A DNA stretch of 64,000 nt from positions 62,001-126,000 of the forward strand of contig CAZPVD010000005.1 of assembly GCA_964589935.1 (NCBI GenBank), read 5' to 3'. Below are positions 7,673 to 16,552 of the stretch, in pieces. The notes beneath the pieces were generated by a model. The model had not been told where the DNA came from. It worked only from the letters and a program-made list of their open reading frames with translations, and made no database searches. Numbering within the stretch: position 1 is the first letter of the stretch; each line of letters begins with the position of its first letter. Position numbers and translations under genes: made by a program. This stretch comes from VHCN01 sp964589935. GTDB taxonomy: Bacteria; Verrucomicrobiota; Verrucomicrobiia; Limisphaerales; VHCN01.

Positions 7673-9046
7673 TCACAGGGCCGCCGTCTGCCCCGGAATG
7701 GCGAAGGGGTAGCGGCCGTCGGGGCCGGGCTTGACCTTGGGCAGGGCGTCCCACGCGAGCTTTTCCGGGAAGAGGTCGAGCTTGGAGTTGAGGGCGTCCT
7801 CCCACAGCACGGGCTGGCCGCCGTAGGTGGCCATGCGGCCCATGATGGCGGTGAGGGTGCTGTGCGCGCCGTATTCGGCCTCGTTGTAGGGCTTGTCGTT
7901 GCGCACGGCGTCGAAGAAGGGGATGTGTTCGAGGCGGTGGCCGTCGTTGGCGACGCCTTCGCCCTGGTAGCGCCAGAGGATTTCCTGCTTGAGGCCGCGC
8001 ATGACGAACTGCCCGCGTTCGGCGCTCCAGGAACCTTTCGTGCCTTGCACGGCTTCATAGACTTCGCCCTTGCACTTGGGAATCTGCCGGCACTGCGAGT
8101 AGGCGCGCGAGCCATCGGCATAGACATACTCGACGGCGTGGTGGTCGAAGATTTCGCCGTGGTCGGGTTCCTTGAGCCACGCGCGCCCGCCGAGGCCGGA
8201 GCAGCTCACGGGATGGCCGTTCTTCACCCAGTTGATGACATCGAGGTTGTGGATGTGCTGCTCGACGATGTGGTCGCCGCAGAGCCACGTGAACATATAC
8301 CAGTTGCGAAGCTGATACTCCATCTCGGTGGGCGCGCGGCCGAGCATCTTGGCGAGCGCCTCGCGCGTCATCTTGGGGCCGACGGGGCCGGTGTTCCAGT
8401 AGCAGCGCATGGAGACGATGTCGCCGAGGAAGCCGTCGTGGAGGCGCTTCATGCACTCCTCGTAGTTCGGCTGGTGATGGCGCTGGAGGCCGACGGCGAC
8501 TTTGAGGTTTTTCTTCTTCGCCTCCTGCGCGGCGGCGAGCACGCGGCGCACGCCGGGGCCGTCGGTGGCGACGGGTTTCTCCATGAAGACGTGTTTGCCC
8601 TGTCGCACGGCCTCCTCGAACATCATCGGGCGGAAGCCCGGCGGCGTGGCGAGGATGACGACATCGGCATCGCGAATGGCGTCCTTGTAGGCGTCGAAGC
8701 CGAGGAACTGCTTCTCGACCTTCACGTCCACCTGCGCCTTGTGCTTGCCGCCGAGCGTGGCGAGCGAGCGGTCGAGGCGGTCCTGGTGAACGTCCGCCAT
8801 CGCGACAAGCTTGACGCTCTCGCTGGTGAGCATGGCGTGATCCGCCGCGCCGGTGCCGCGCCCGCCGCAGCCGACGAGGGCGACGCGCACGGTGTCGCCG
8901 GGCGAGGCGCCGTGGACGAAATTCTCCAGCGGCAGCGTGGAGAGCGCGGCGGTGCCGGCGGCGACTTTCGACGACGTGGAGATGAAATCACGTCGCGTGA
9001 CGGCAGGCTGCGGCGAAACGGTGGTGTTCATGTTCGGGAAGCGCAT
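7673..9046 (-). CDS. Tat-exported Gfo/Idh/MocA family oxidoreductase
   Basis: 457 residues. A twin-arginine signal (TRRDFISTSSKVAAG, about 18-32) is followed by a Rossmann fold beginning VRVALVGCGGRGTG (about 53-66), then ADVVILATPP and HVFMEKPVATD, where EKP holds the catalytic Lys. The C-terminal half includes DHIVEQHIHNLDVINW, common in secreted verrucomicrobial and planctomycete members. The family performs NAD(P)-dependent oxidation or reduction of sugars and sugar acids; the exact substrate cannot be read from sequence. An alternative start lies five codons downstream (MNTTV). It stands alone, with a toxin-antitoxin pair upstream on the other strand. Confidence 0.88.
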   Translation of the reverse strand: MRFPNMNTTVSPQPAVTRRDFISTSSKVAAGTAALSTLPLENFVHGASPGDTVRVALVGCGGRGTGAADHAMLTSESVKLVAMADVHQDRLDRSLATLGGKHKAQVDVKVEKQFLGFDAYKDAIRDADVVILATPPGFRPMMFEEAVRQGKHVFMEKPVATDGPGVRRVLAAAQEAKKKNLKVAVGLQRHHQPNYEECMKRLHDGFLGDIVSMRCYWNTGPVGPKMTREALAKMLGRAPTEMEYQLRNWYMFTWLCGDHIVEQHIHNLDVINWVKNGHPVSCSGLGGRAWLKEPDHGEIFDHHAVEYVYADGSRAYSQCRQIPKCKGEVYEAVQGTKGSWSAERGQFVMRGLKQEILWRYQGEGVANDGHRLEHIPFFDAVRNDKPYNEAEYGAHSTLTAIMGRMATYGGQPVLWEDALNSKLDLFPEKLAWDALPKVKPGPDGRYPFAIPGQTAAL

Positions 9047-9143
9047 TGTGCCTGAGACGCCGCGGGTGAACCAGCGAATTCAATGGAGGGATGGGATGCA
9101 ACCCGTCATTGCGCGGCGGAAAGTTATCTGACACATTGCAGCC

Positions 9144-9347
9144 ATGAATATCGCCGAACTGAAGCGCGAAGTTCTAGGACTGCCGGTGGAACGGCAAAAC
9201 GAGCTTGCCGCCTTCCTGCTGCACCTGCGTTTGGAACGCGATCCGGCGTGGCGTTCCGAGATGACTCGGCGCATTGACGACCGCACAGAGGGCAAGTGGG
9301 TTTCGTTGGAGGATTGGAAAAAGGAAGTTGAAGCGGCCGGCGAGTGA
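9144..9347 (+). CDS. Small antitoxin-like protein of a toxin-antitoxin pair
   Basis: 67 residues, helical and acidic at the C-terminus (WKKEVEAAGE), with an N-terminal helix MNIAELKREVLGLPVERQNE. Its stop overlaps the following toxin-like gene in the arrangement TGATG. Size, order and overlap are typical of a type II antitoxin. No DNA-binding fold can be assigned with certainty. Confidence 0.6.
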   Translation: MNIAELKREVLGLPVERQNELAAFLLHLRLERDPAWRSEMTRRIDDRTEGKWVSLEDWKKEVEAAGE

Positions 9348-9601
9348 TGGGTTACCGCGTTTTCATCGCGCTGGAGGTCATTGAAACACTTCGCACGCTG
9401 ACCTCGCGTGAGCGGCCGGCTTTGACGCGATTTATCGAAGGGCTGGCGATGAATCCCTCCCGAGTGGGTGATTACACGGAGCAGGATGAAACGGGCCGGC
9501 CGATCCAAGTCGTCATTGTCGGACGCCACGCGCTGTGCTTCTGGGCCGATCATCCAGTGAACGAGATCAAGGTCATTGACCTGCGATCCGCTGGAAACTG
9601 A
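9347..9601 (+). CDS. RelE/ParE-like toxin of a toxin-antitoxin pair
   Basis: 84 residues from ATG at 9347 (a GTG three bases earlier is possible). The order of segments is RelE-like: an N-terminal strand YRVFIALEV, an alpha helix through residues 12-35, then strands GRPIQVVIVGRHALCFWAD and NEIKVIDLRSA. RelE-fold toxins cleave mRNA on the ribosome and ParE members poison gyrase; which applies is not visible. It overlaps its antitoxin and converges with the cytochrome/FGE gene 13 bases away. Confidence 0.6.
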   Translation: MGYRVFIALEVIETLRTLTSRERPALTRFIEGLAMNPSRVGDYTEQDETGRPIQVVIVGRHALCFWADHPVNEIKVIDLRSAGN

Positions 9602-9613
9602 ATTCAACCCGGC

Positions 9614-11020
9614 CTACTCGCGCTCGATGCCGTTGTTCCAGTAGCGCTGCATCTCGGCGGCGGTCGGCACCTTGAGCGGGCGCACGACGCGGAAGCCGAG
9701 GAATTGCGCGTCGGTGAGATACCAGATGCTCTTGGGGAGCTGCGGGTCCTGCTGCTTCCACGACTTGTCGGAGAAACGCCGCGCGGAGCTGCGGAGCTTG
9801 TCAATCGTGTCGTCCCACGAGCCGCCGCGCACGGACTGGCCGTAAGGCGCGGTCTGCTTGGCGAGCGGGTCTTGCGCCGTTTTCAGCACGTTTTTGTAAT
9901 CAGCTTCGTGCTGGTCGAGCACCCATTCGGCGACGTTGCCGTGCATGTCGTAGAGGCCCCACGGGTTGGGCTTCTTCTTGCCGACCTTCTGGTATTTGAA
10001 GTCGCTGTTTGCCTCGAACCAGGCGTATTCCTTCGCTTTCGCCAAGTCGTCACCCCAGGAATAAGCCGTCGTGGTGCCGGCGCGCGCGGCGTATTCCCAC
10101 TCGGCCTCGGTGGGCAGACGGTAGAACTGGCCGGTCTTGGCGGAGAGCCACTCGCAGTATTTGTTGGCCGCGTGCTGCGTCATGCTGATGGCGGGGTAGC
10201 CGTCCTTGCCCATGCCGAAGCTCATCTCGACATACGGCTTGGTCGGGCGCGCGACGACATCGGAGACACGGTCCACCTTCGCGTCGGTCTTGAGCTTGTC
10301 CTTGAACTTGCGCTCCTCGTCCGCATACATGAACAGCTCGAACTCGTTCCAAGTAATCTCACACTGGCCCATCCAGAACGGGGAAATCTTCACCTTGTGC
10401 TGCGGGCCTTCGTCGGGTTTGCGGCCTTTCTCGGAATCGGGGCTGCCCATCGTGAACTCGCCCGCCGGGATCGGCATCATCACGAAGCTCACGTCCGTGC
10501 CGGGAATGTTGTTCGTGTAAATCTTCATCGCCTTCGCGCTCGTCGGCTCGCCCTTGCGCGACGTGATGAGCTTGTAAATGCCGGCGACGACTTCCTTCTC
10601 CTCAACGGCCTGCGCGACCTCGATTTTCTTGGGCGTGAGCACGACGCCGGCGGGCCACTTGGCGCCCTGGTTGATCCAGTCGCGGATGAGATCAGTCTGC
10701 TCCTTCGGCAGCGGGCCGTTCTTCGCCTTGGGCGGCATCAACTCGTCGTTGTCCGCCGGCAAAACGGTGCGTGTGTAAAACGTGCTCTTTGCGGCGTCAC
10801 CCGGCTTGATGGCCACGCCGCTGTCGCCAGGCTTGAGCGCCTCCTCACGGGTGTCCATGCGATAGTTGCCCTTTGCGTAGCCTTCGCGATGGCACGCGGC
10901 ACAGTTGAGTTCAAGCAGAGGCTGGATTTGTTTGACGAAATCCACCTCGGCCGCGCGCGCAGCGGGCAGCAGGGCGGCAAAGGCAACGACGGCAATCAGC
11001 GGCGAAGTTCTCATGTTCAT
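9614..11020 (-). CDS. Cytochrome c-like plus formylglycine-generating-enzyme-fold (SUMF1) protein
   Basis: 468 residues. A signal peptide (about 1-23) is followed by a planctomycete-type cytochrome c domain with CAACHREGYAKGNY (CXXCH near 38) and the DELMPPKAKNGPL block, where Met is a probable axial ligand. From about residue 170 to the end is a formylglycine-generating-enzyme sulfatase domain with PAGEFTMGSPDSEKG, FWMGQCEITWNEF, YRLPTEAEWEYAARAG, MHGNVAEWV, VRGGSWDD and LGFRVVRP. The two Cys that make true FGE catalytic are not seen near the C-terminus, so a binding or structural role outside the cytoplasm is more likely than sulfatase activation. Confidence 0.85.
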   Translation of the reverse strand: MNMRTSPLIAVVAFAALLPAARAAEVDFVKQIQPLLELNCAACHREGYAKGNYRMDTREEALKPGDSGVAIKPGDAAKSTFYTRTVLPADNDELMPPKAKNGPLPKEQTDLIRDWINQGAKWPAGVVLTPKKIEVAQAVEEKEVVAGIYKLITSRKGEPTSAKAMKIYTNNIPGTDVSFVMMPIPAGEFTMGSPDSEKGRKPDEGPQHKVKISPFWMGQCEITWNEFELFMYADEERKFKDKLKTDAKVDRVSDVVARPTKPYVEMSFGMGKDGYPAISMTQHAANKYCEWLSAKTGQFYRLPTEAEWEYAARAGTTTAYSWGDDLAKAKEYAWFEANSDFKYQKVGKKKPNPWGLYDMHGNVAEWVLDQHEADYKNVLKTAQDPLAKQTAPYGQSVRGGSWDDTIDKLRSSARRFSDKSWKQQDPQLPKSIWYLTDAQFLGFRVVRPLKVPTAAEMQRYWNNGIERE

Positions 11021-11105
11021 TTTGACGACGGGCGGAGACTTTTGCCGCGGGAAAAATGAAAGTCAATCGCCGAACTTCTTGGAAATGACACGTCTGCGCG
11101 GTCGG

Positions 11106-11876
11106 TTATTTGAACTCCATAATGATGCCGTTGGTCGCGTTTCTGAGGAAGTCGCCGACGTGGCCGTCCATGTAGGCGGCGTTCACGCGGCCGTTGGGAT
11201 ACGGCGTGCCGTGCTTGTAGCCGGTGACGTTGGTGGTGAGGTTGCCGAGCGCCGGATGGTTGTTCCGATACGCGGTGTCCGAGATCAGAAACGTATCCGT
11301 GGGCTTGGTGACCACAGCGAGGCGTGTGGTGGGAGCGAGATTGAGGTTGAGCATCACGCCGTTGCTGTAGTTCAGCGAATTGTGGTAGTTCATCGCGTAG
11401 CTGATGCGCCACGGATTGCTGGCGGGGGTCGCCGGCTGCGGCGGTGCTTCCGCGTAATTGGCGTCGTGATTTTCCTTCAGCCGGTTGGGACAGCGCGAGA
11501 GGGAGTTCGTCCAACTCTGCCCGTTCACGGCCGAATTGAACTGCCGCATGAAATACGGCGAGAGCAGGTAGTCGTAGCTGTTCGACTGGATGTTGGCGCC
11601 GTCCCACGCATACGGCAGGTGGTCGTCCTGGTCGTCGGCATACATCATCGCGCAGAGCGCCCACTGCTTGACGTTGTTTTTGCAGTAAGCGGTGTTGGAT
11701 TTCTGCTTGGCCGAGGCGAGCGCCGGCAGCAGCAGACCCGCAAGAATCGCAATGATCGCAATCACGACGAGCAGTTCAATCAAAGTGAAGCCCGAACGCG
11801 GGACACGAACCGCGGGAGTCATCCCGCGCGGCGCGCTTGTGAAGCGAAACAATCCGGTAATCATGGTGGAACGCAT
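11106..11876 (-). CDS. Type II secretion/pilus-like pseudopilin with H-X9-DG C-terminus
   Basis: 256 residues. The class III prepilin signal RSGFTLIELLVVIAIIAILA (cleavage before Phe, Glu5 after cleavage) lies near residues 27-46, followed by LLLPALASAKQKS. The C-terminus has HGTPYPNGRVNAAYMDGHVG, matching the H-X9-DG type proteins that are numerous in Verrucomicrobia and Planctomycetes. These are processed by a prepilin peptidase and assembled by a type II or pilus machine. No such machine is encoded nearby, so this is one of the dispersed pseudopilins. A later ATG (MITGLF) is a possible start. Confidence 0.88.
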   Translation of the reverse strand: MRSTMITGLFRFTSAPRGMTPAVRVPRSGFTLIELLVVIAIIAILAGLLLPALASAKQKSNTAYCKNNVKQWALCAMMYADDQDDHLPYAWDGANIQSNSYDYLLSPYFMRQFNSAVNGQSWTNSLSRCPNRLKENHDANYAEAPPQPATPASNPWRISYAMNYHNSLNYSNGVMLNLNLAPTTRLAVVTKPTDTFLISDTAYRNNHPALGNLTTNVTGYKHGTPYPNGRVNAAYMDGHVGDFLRNATNGIIMEFK

Positions 11877-11928
11877 CGTGAGACGCGCGCAAAGAAGGCC
11901 CGATTCATCGCGAACACCTTCAGTCGTG

Positions 11929-12768
11929 TCAGCCCTTGATAAACTTCGCCGCCTGTGACGCGCTCGCGCCGTCGTGGACGATGGCCATGAGTGCGCGCGT
12001 CATGCCGGCGGGGTCGGCGTGCTGGATGATGTTCCGGCCATACACGATGCCGGCCGCGCCCTGCTTCATCAGCGCCTCGGTGCGCGCGAGGATTTCTGCG
12101 TCCGCCGCCTTGCCACCGCCGCGCACGAGCACGGGGATCTTCCCGGCGATTTCAACGATCTTGTGATACACGCTCACGTCGTCGGTCGGGTCGGCCTTGA
12201 TGATGTCCGCGCCGAGTTCGCACGCCTGGCGCACGAGCGGCATGATTTTTTCCAAATCACCGTCCACCATGTAGCCGCCGGCCTTGGCGTTCGGCTGGAA
12301 CACGAGCGGCTCGATCATCAGCGGCATCGCGAAGCGGTCGCACTCCGGCTTGATGCGCAAAATGTTCTGAATGCACTGGTCGGCGACCTCCGGCTGCTCC
12401 GGGATGCGGAACAAATTCACCACCACACACGTCGCGTCGAGCCGCAGCGCCTGCTCGACGGGCGAATCAATCATGCGGCTGAACAGCGAGCGCGGGAGCT
12501 GCGTGCCATAAACGTTCGCCACGTCGGTGCGCAACACGAGCGCTGGCTTCTCCTTGCCCGGCAGCGATTGGAGGTAATGCGCCTGTCCGACAGTAAGCTG
12601 GATGGCATCCGGCGCGGCGGCGACAACGGTCTTGACGGCCGTTTCCAAATTCTCGATGCCGGCGAGGAAACCGCGTTCGTTGAAGAAGCCGTGGTCAATG
12701 GCCACGTCGAAGCAGCGCGGCTGGCCGGAGTGGGAGTTGAAGAGGCGGTTGAGACGGAACTGTTTCAT
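11929..12768 (-). CDS. DhnA-type class I aldolase (DeoC/LacD family)
   Basis: 279 residues forming one TIM barrel. The DhnA-like start CFDVAIDHGFF, the strand GADIIKADPTDDVSVYHKIV with the likely Schiff-base Lys in IIKAD, and VLVRGGGKAADAE plus GAAGIVYGRNIIQH (phosphate-binding end of the barrel) are the diagnostic blocks. Class I fructose-bisphosphate aldolase and related sugar aldolases such as LsrF share this layout. The exact substrate is not resolved. It is separated by 56 bases from the upstream Tat-protein gene and is probably transcribed on its own or with it. Confidence 0.8.
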   Translation of the reverse strand: MKQFRLNRLFNSHSGQPRCFDVAIDHGFFNERGFLAGIENLETAVKTVVAAAPDAIQLTVGQAHYLQSLPGKEKPALVLRTDVANVYGTQLPRSLFSRMIDSPVEQALRLDATCVVVNLFRIPEQPEVADQCIQNILRIKPECDRFAMPLMIEPLVFQPNAKAGGYMVDGDLEKIMPLVRQACELGADIIKADPTDDVSVYHKIVEIAGKIPVLVRGGGKAADAEILARTEALMKQGAAGIVYGRNIIQHADPAGMTRALMAIVHDGASASQAAKFIKG

Positions 12769-12824
12769 GTTCGTGCGCAGAGTGCGTAGCGGAGCGCGCG
12801 AACATTGGCGAACTTTTTCTGAGT

Positions 12825-14333
12825 CTAAGCCAGCGCGGCGCGGGTGCGGATGACGAGGTCGTTGTCCGGCGCACCGCTGCCCTTGAGCCAGAACACGCTC
12901 GCGGCGAGGAAGCGGTCGCGGAATTGCGGCGAGCAGTGGAAGAAATCCTCCAGCGCCGCCGAGCTGAACTTGTAGTCGTGCGAATCGCGGCCCTTCAGGA
13001 AAATCATCCGCCGCGCGGCGGCCATCAGCTCGTGCGGCTGCGGGTTGGCCTTGACCCAGGTGAGGATTTTTCGGGACGCCGTGAGCTTGTCGCCGCTGAC
13101 ATCGGCGAAGATTTCGTCCACTGCGTTCTCGGTGGACTTCAGCGGGGCGGCCTCGAACTTGTCAATCTCCACGCCCTTGTTCTTGGCCGCGTCGCCGCGG
13201 AAGAGCGGGAGGAACGACACGGCTTGCAGCAGCACGAAGCGCCGCGTCTCATCCGCGTCGCTCGTCTGGAAGGCGTAGTGCAGCGCGTTGCTCGCCGTAA
13301 CGGAATGCAGCGAGCGGATCGCCGGCGCGCGCATGAGCAGCTCGCACGCGCCGGTGAACACGGCGTCCCAGATCGAGCTTGGCGCGACGCCGCGGTTCAG
13401 CAGCTCGACGGCTTTCTCCGCGGCCTCCGCGTCGGAGCACTGGCGCACGGCGGCGAGAAGCTCCGTCGTCGCGTTCGGATCAGGCTTGCCCGCGAGCCAG
13501 TCGGCGCGGATTTTCTTCACCAGCTCTGCGTTGCGGCGGCCGGGCCGGTCAGGCGTGCCGTCGCGCTGCGCGGGATTCGTGTCCTCGTGGTCGAGCAACG
13601 CGTAGGCGAGCGAGCGCAGCACCGGCTCGGCGTGCTGCCAGCCGACGGTGTTGAGAGCTCGCCAACTGTTCGCCACGTAGATTGCCTTGTGGCCTATGTC
13701 GCGGAAGTCGCGCGCGCCGTAGCGGCTGAACAACTCGAAGATTTCGTGCGAGCCGGCGCTGCGCGCGAGTCCGGCGACAGCGGCGTCCGCGGCGGCGGTG
13801 TCCCAGTTGTCCATCGCCTCGGTGAACGCGGCCTTCGCCTTGTTCGCAGCGGGAACTCTTGCCTCCTCGACCGGACCCATGTGCCAGTCGCCTTCGCGCT
13901 TGTTCGCGGCCTGTGAATTCTTGAACTGGTCGAGCGCCCAGAAGAGCGGCAGCCAGCGGTCGGCGTCACCTGCGGCCTGCGCGGCGAGGTGCGCGGAGTT
14001 GATGACGAGCACGGCGTGGAACTTAAAGCCCACGGGCCGCGGCTGAATGTTGCGCACGCCGGCGAGCAGCACGGCGGCGAGCAGTTCGTTGTAGGTGGTG
14101 CCGCGCTTGACACGCGCGGCGCATTCTTCGAGCAGGCGTTCGCGCGGCGTGTCTTCGAGCAGGCGCACGAGCGGCTCGATTTCCGGGCGCAGCGCGACGA
14201 GCTTGGGATCAAGCTTCGCCTCGGCGGCGGAGACTTGCGGAAGGCGGCCGAGGAAGGCGAGATCACCGAGGCCGAGCAGCGCGCCGGTGGCGGTGGCGGA
14301 GGAGAGGAAGCGGCGGCGGGGCAGCGGGCTCAT
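12825..14333 (-). CDS. Tat-exported conserved protein of unknown function
   Basis: 502 residues with an N-terminal twin-arginine-like signal RRRFLSSATATGALLGLG (about 6-23) and an almost entirely helical, Ala/Leu/Arg-rich body suggesting an alpha-solenoid. Blocks such as GVRNIQPRPVGFKFHAVLVI and SWRALNTVGWQHAEPVLRSL look conserved, but I cannot attach a named family. Similar proteins of this size are frequent in verrucomicrobial and planctomycete genomes. No cofactor motif is visible. Confidence 0.7.
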   Translation of the reverse strand: MSPLPRRRFLSSATATGALLGLGDLAFLGRLPQVSAAEAKLDPKLVALRPEIEPLVRLLEDTPRERLLEECAARVKRGTTYNELLAAVLLAGVRNIQPRPVGFKFHAVLVINSAHLAAQAAGDADRWLPLFWALDQFKNSQAANKREGDWHMGPVEEARVPAANKAKAAFTEAMDNWDTAAADAAVAGLARSAGSHEIFELFSRYGARDFRDIGHKAIYVANSWRALNTVGWQHAEPVLRSLAYALLDHEDTNPAQRDGTPDRPGRRNAELVKKIRADWLAGKPDPNATTELLAAVRQCSDAEAAEKAVELLNRGVAPSSIWDAVFTGACELLMRAPAIRSLHSVTASNALHYAFQTSDADETRRFVLLQAVSFLPLFRGDAAKNKGVEIDKFEAAPLKSTENAVDEIFADVSGDKLTASRKILTWVKANPQPHELMAAARRMIFLKGRDSHDYKFSSAALEDFFHCSPQFRDRFLAASVFWLKGSGAPDNDLVIRTRAALA

Positions 14334-14406
14334 GTCGGGAATTTGCTCCTTTGAACACCCGTGTCCAGCGGGAAGTTGCGTTCGCGGGTAGGCGCGGAGC
14401 TGATTC

Positions 14407-14955
14407 TTACTTGGCCGGAGGCCGCTGGTTCCAGATTACTTCCGCCTTCCCTTTACCGTGACAATCCAACCGGATAAATTTCTTGGATTTCTGGTCCATA
14501 GCAGAAACCATATTCTGAACCTCATAACTGAACTTGTCCGGCTTCGATGACGTGTCTTTCTTCGCCTGCATCGGCCGTGGGCGCTCAATGCCGTCTGTCC
14601 TAACTGTGACCGAAACTGTTGTGTTGCCGGGGACAGCCAAGGAATAGTCAACATCAGTCGAAGGCGGATCAGATATGAGTTCCGATCGTCGCACTCGCCA
14701 ACCCACGCCGGCCTCGTCTGTTAGTTTTACGTAACGAGGCACAGACCAAAATGAAAACCGGCTAATGAGGATCGCATTAGAAGTCGTGTTTTGAATCCTC
14801 ATTTCCCACGTTGAACGATTCTCACTTTCGAACACGTGAATTTGAACGATATCAACTTTGATGCCATCAGTGGCAGCGTTTGTTGAAGTAGCTCCTACTG
14901 CACAGAAACTGGCGAGAAATGCACTGAATATCAATGAAGAGATTGGAAAGCGCAT
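14407..14955 (-). CDS. Hypothetical secreted protein
   Basis: 182 residues from the ATG giving MRFPISSLIFSAFLASFCAV, a clear signal peptide; an in-frame TTG 39 bases upstream has no better ribosome-binding site. The mature part reads like a beta-sandwich, and SENRSTWEMRIQNTTSNAIL is a good strand pair. No family is recognised. Base composition is AT-richer than the neighbours, similar to the genes at 4.3-6.4 kb. Confidence 0.65.
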   Translation of the reverse strand: MRFPISSLIFSAFLASFCAVGATSTNAATDGIKVDIVQIHVFESENRSTWEMRIQNTTSNAILISRFSFWSVPRYVKLTDEAGVGWRVRRSELISDPPSTDVDYSLAVPGNTTVSVTVRTDGIERPRPMQAKKDTSSKPDKFSYEVQNMVSAMDQKSKKFIRLDCHGKGKAEVIWNQRPPAK

Positions 14956-15010
14956 ACCGGTAGGTAAGCATTGACTGCAAACTTTTTGGTTCAACTCTAC
15001 GCAGCCCCGC

Positions 15011-16369
15011 TCAGGCGCGCGCTGCCACAGCCGCAGACCGCGTGGCGTTCCGCCCGCTGCCGGATGATTTCGCCGAGGATTTTGCCTTTGGCAGAAGTTG
15101 CACCGACTTCGCAGCGCCGTCGCAGAAGCGCTCGAATTCGCCGCCGAAGAGCGCCTTCACGTCGCGCTTGATTTCCATGTGCGTCGGCTCCCAGCCTGTC
15201 TGCGCGAGGTCGAGGTATTTGTCCACGAGCACCTGCGTGATGATGCGGCGCGAGTGGTCCCACTTGTAGAGGATTTGGTCGAGCACACGCGCGTCCGAAT
15301 GCTGTGGCGTGACGGAGAGGCCGAGCAGTTCGAGGCGCATCCGCGTCATCTCGTTGATGAGGTGCGGGATGTTGGTGAACCACCAGCAGCCGAAGAGGTG
15401 CAGGTTGCGGAACTTCCGTGCGGCGACGCAGAACTCGTATTGGTTCTCGCGCGAGAGCGCGGTGACGAGGAACTTGTTGTCCGAATGCTCGGCGAAGATC
15501 GCCTCGTAGGCCGCGACGTTGCAACGGCCCACGCCGTCGCCGGCGAGGCGGAGCTGGGGGTTCACCGCGCGGCGCGCGCCGGGCATCATCGCGAAGGGCA
15601 GGCCGAACTCGCGGCAGTGCGGCAGGACGGCGGTCTCCATCAGTCGCGCGCAGGAGTGCTCGCCGGGATACACAAAATCCGGCGGCAGCGAAACCATCAC
15701 GTATTTCGCGTCAATGCGGTTCGTCCAGTCCGCGAGGAAGCGGCGCACTTCGCTGATGGTTTTGTCGGACAAATCGGACGAGATGTTGTATCCCCATTCT
15801 GCAAGCTTCGGTGCGGCGTTCGGCCAGTCGAGCAGCAGCGGGTCAATGCGCAGCGCGGCGGTGAAACGCCCGTCGCGCTTGAAGCCCTTTTCCCACACGA
15901 GCCGCTCGGCGTCATCGAACGGCGAGTTCGTCATGCAGATGCGGCTGACCTTCGCCAAGTCCATGCAGCGCGTGACGAAGGCGTCCGTCTTCCAGCCGGC
16001 AAACCAGCGGCGCAGCTTGGGCAGGTCGCGCTTCTTTACGTCGAGGCCGAGGAGGTTCAGCGTTGTGAGCACGCCGCGACACGCCTCGGACACCGGCGAG
16101 TGCTGGACAAAAAGCGCGTCCCAGATCAGCTCGGCCTGACGCGACTTGGACAGCGCCCAGAACTTGTCGTAGGGCATGTCGAAATAGCGGAACGCCTCGG
16201 CGACGAGATAGTGATAGGTAAGCAGTTCGTCCAGCCCCCACAGCAGCAGCTCGCCGAACGCGGGGTCGTAGAGATGCGTGTGGATGTCATAGACGTGCGT
16301 GGTGGCCACGGCCTTCTCGACCTGCGCGGCAATGGCTTCACGGCGTTCGTCGGTGACAGGGTTGGTCAT
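15011..16369 (-). CDS. Glucuronate isomerase (UxaC)-like metal-dependent TIM-barrel protein
   Basis: 452 residues from MTNPVTDERR, chosen because a TCTCCC-rich leader and normal family start fit; the frame upstream is arginine-rich and non-coding in style. HTHLYDPAFGELLLWGLDEL (about 29-48) is the N-terminal metal-binding block of uronate isomerases, followed by LLTYHYL, FGCWWFTNIPHLINEMTRMR and TPQHSDARVLDQILYKWDHS later in the barrel. UxaC interconverts aldo- and ketouronates such as glucuronate and fructuronate. This branch is divergent from E. coli UxaC, so the substrate may differ. The last about 25 residues are a basic Ala/Ser tail. No uronate-pathway partner is adjacent. Confidence 0.8.
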   Translation of the reverse strand: MTNPVTDERREAIAAQVEKAVATTHVYDIHTHLYDPAFGELLLWGLDELLTYHYLVAEAFRYFDMPYDKFWALSKSRQAELIWDALFVQHSPVSEACRGVLTTLNLLGLDVKKRDLPKLRRWFAGWKTDAFVTRCMDLAKVSRICMTNSPFDDAERLVWEKGFKRDGRFTAALRIDPLLLDWPNAAPKLAEWGYNISSDLSDKTISEVRRFLADWTNRIDAKYVMVSLPPDFVYPGEHSCARLMETAVLPHCREFGLPFAMMPGARRAVNPQLRLAGDGVGRCNVAAYEAIFAEHSDNKFLVTALSRENQYEFCVAARKFRNLHLFGCWWFTNIPHLINEMTRMRLELLGLSVTPQHSDARVLDQILYKWDHSRRIITQVLVDKYLDLAQTGWEPTHMEIKRDVKALFGGEFERFCDGAAKSVQLLPKAKSSAKSSGSGRNATRSAAVAARA

Positions 16370-16552
16370 CGGGAGATAAAGGATAATGGAGTCTATCACC
16401 CGGCGCCACGAGAAAGTTGCACCGATTCGGGCCGAAAAAAGAATTCTGTCGCGCGCCGTCGTCGTCCACGCGAAGCGTTGAGCGTCACTTTCGCTTGCAC
16501 TCGTTGCGTCGCTTTGCCAGCCTTCGCGCATCAAATTGCCCCGCCGGGCTGC
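16370..16552. other. Divergent intergenic region
   Basis: 183 bases between the starts of the uronate-isomerase-like gene and the TPR/outer-membrane gene. It presumably holds both promoters; I could not pick convincing -35/-10 boxes. No hairpin or repeat stands out. Confidence 0.4.

Noticed and set aside
15098..16552. Long plus-strand frame fused to the TPR/outer-membrane gene
   Set aside because: It is antisense to the uronate-isomerase-like gene and has Arg/His/Val composition typical of a shadow; the signal peptide appears only after 16553.
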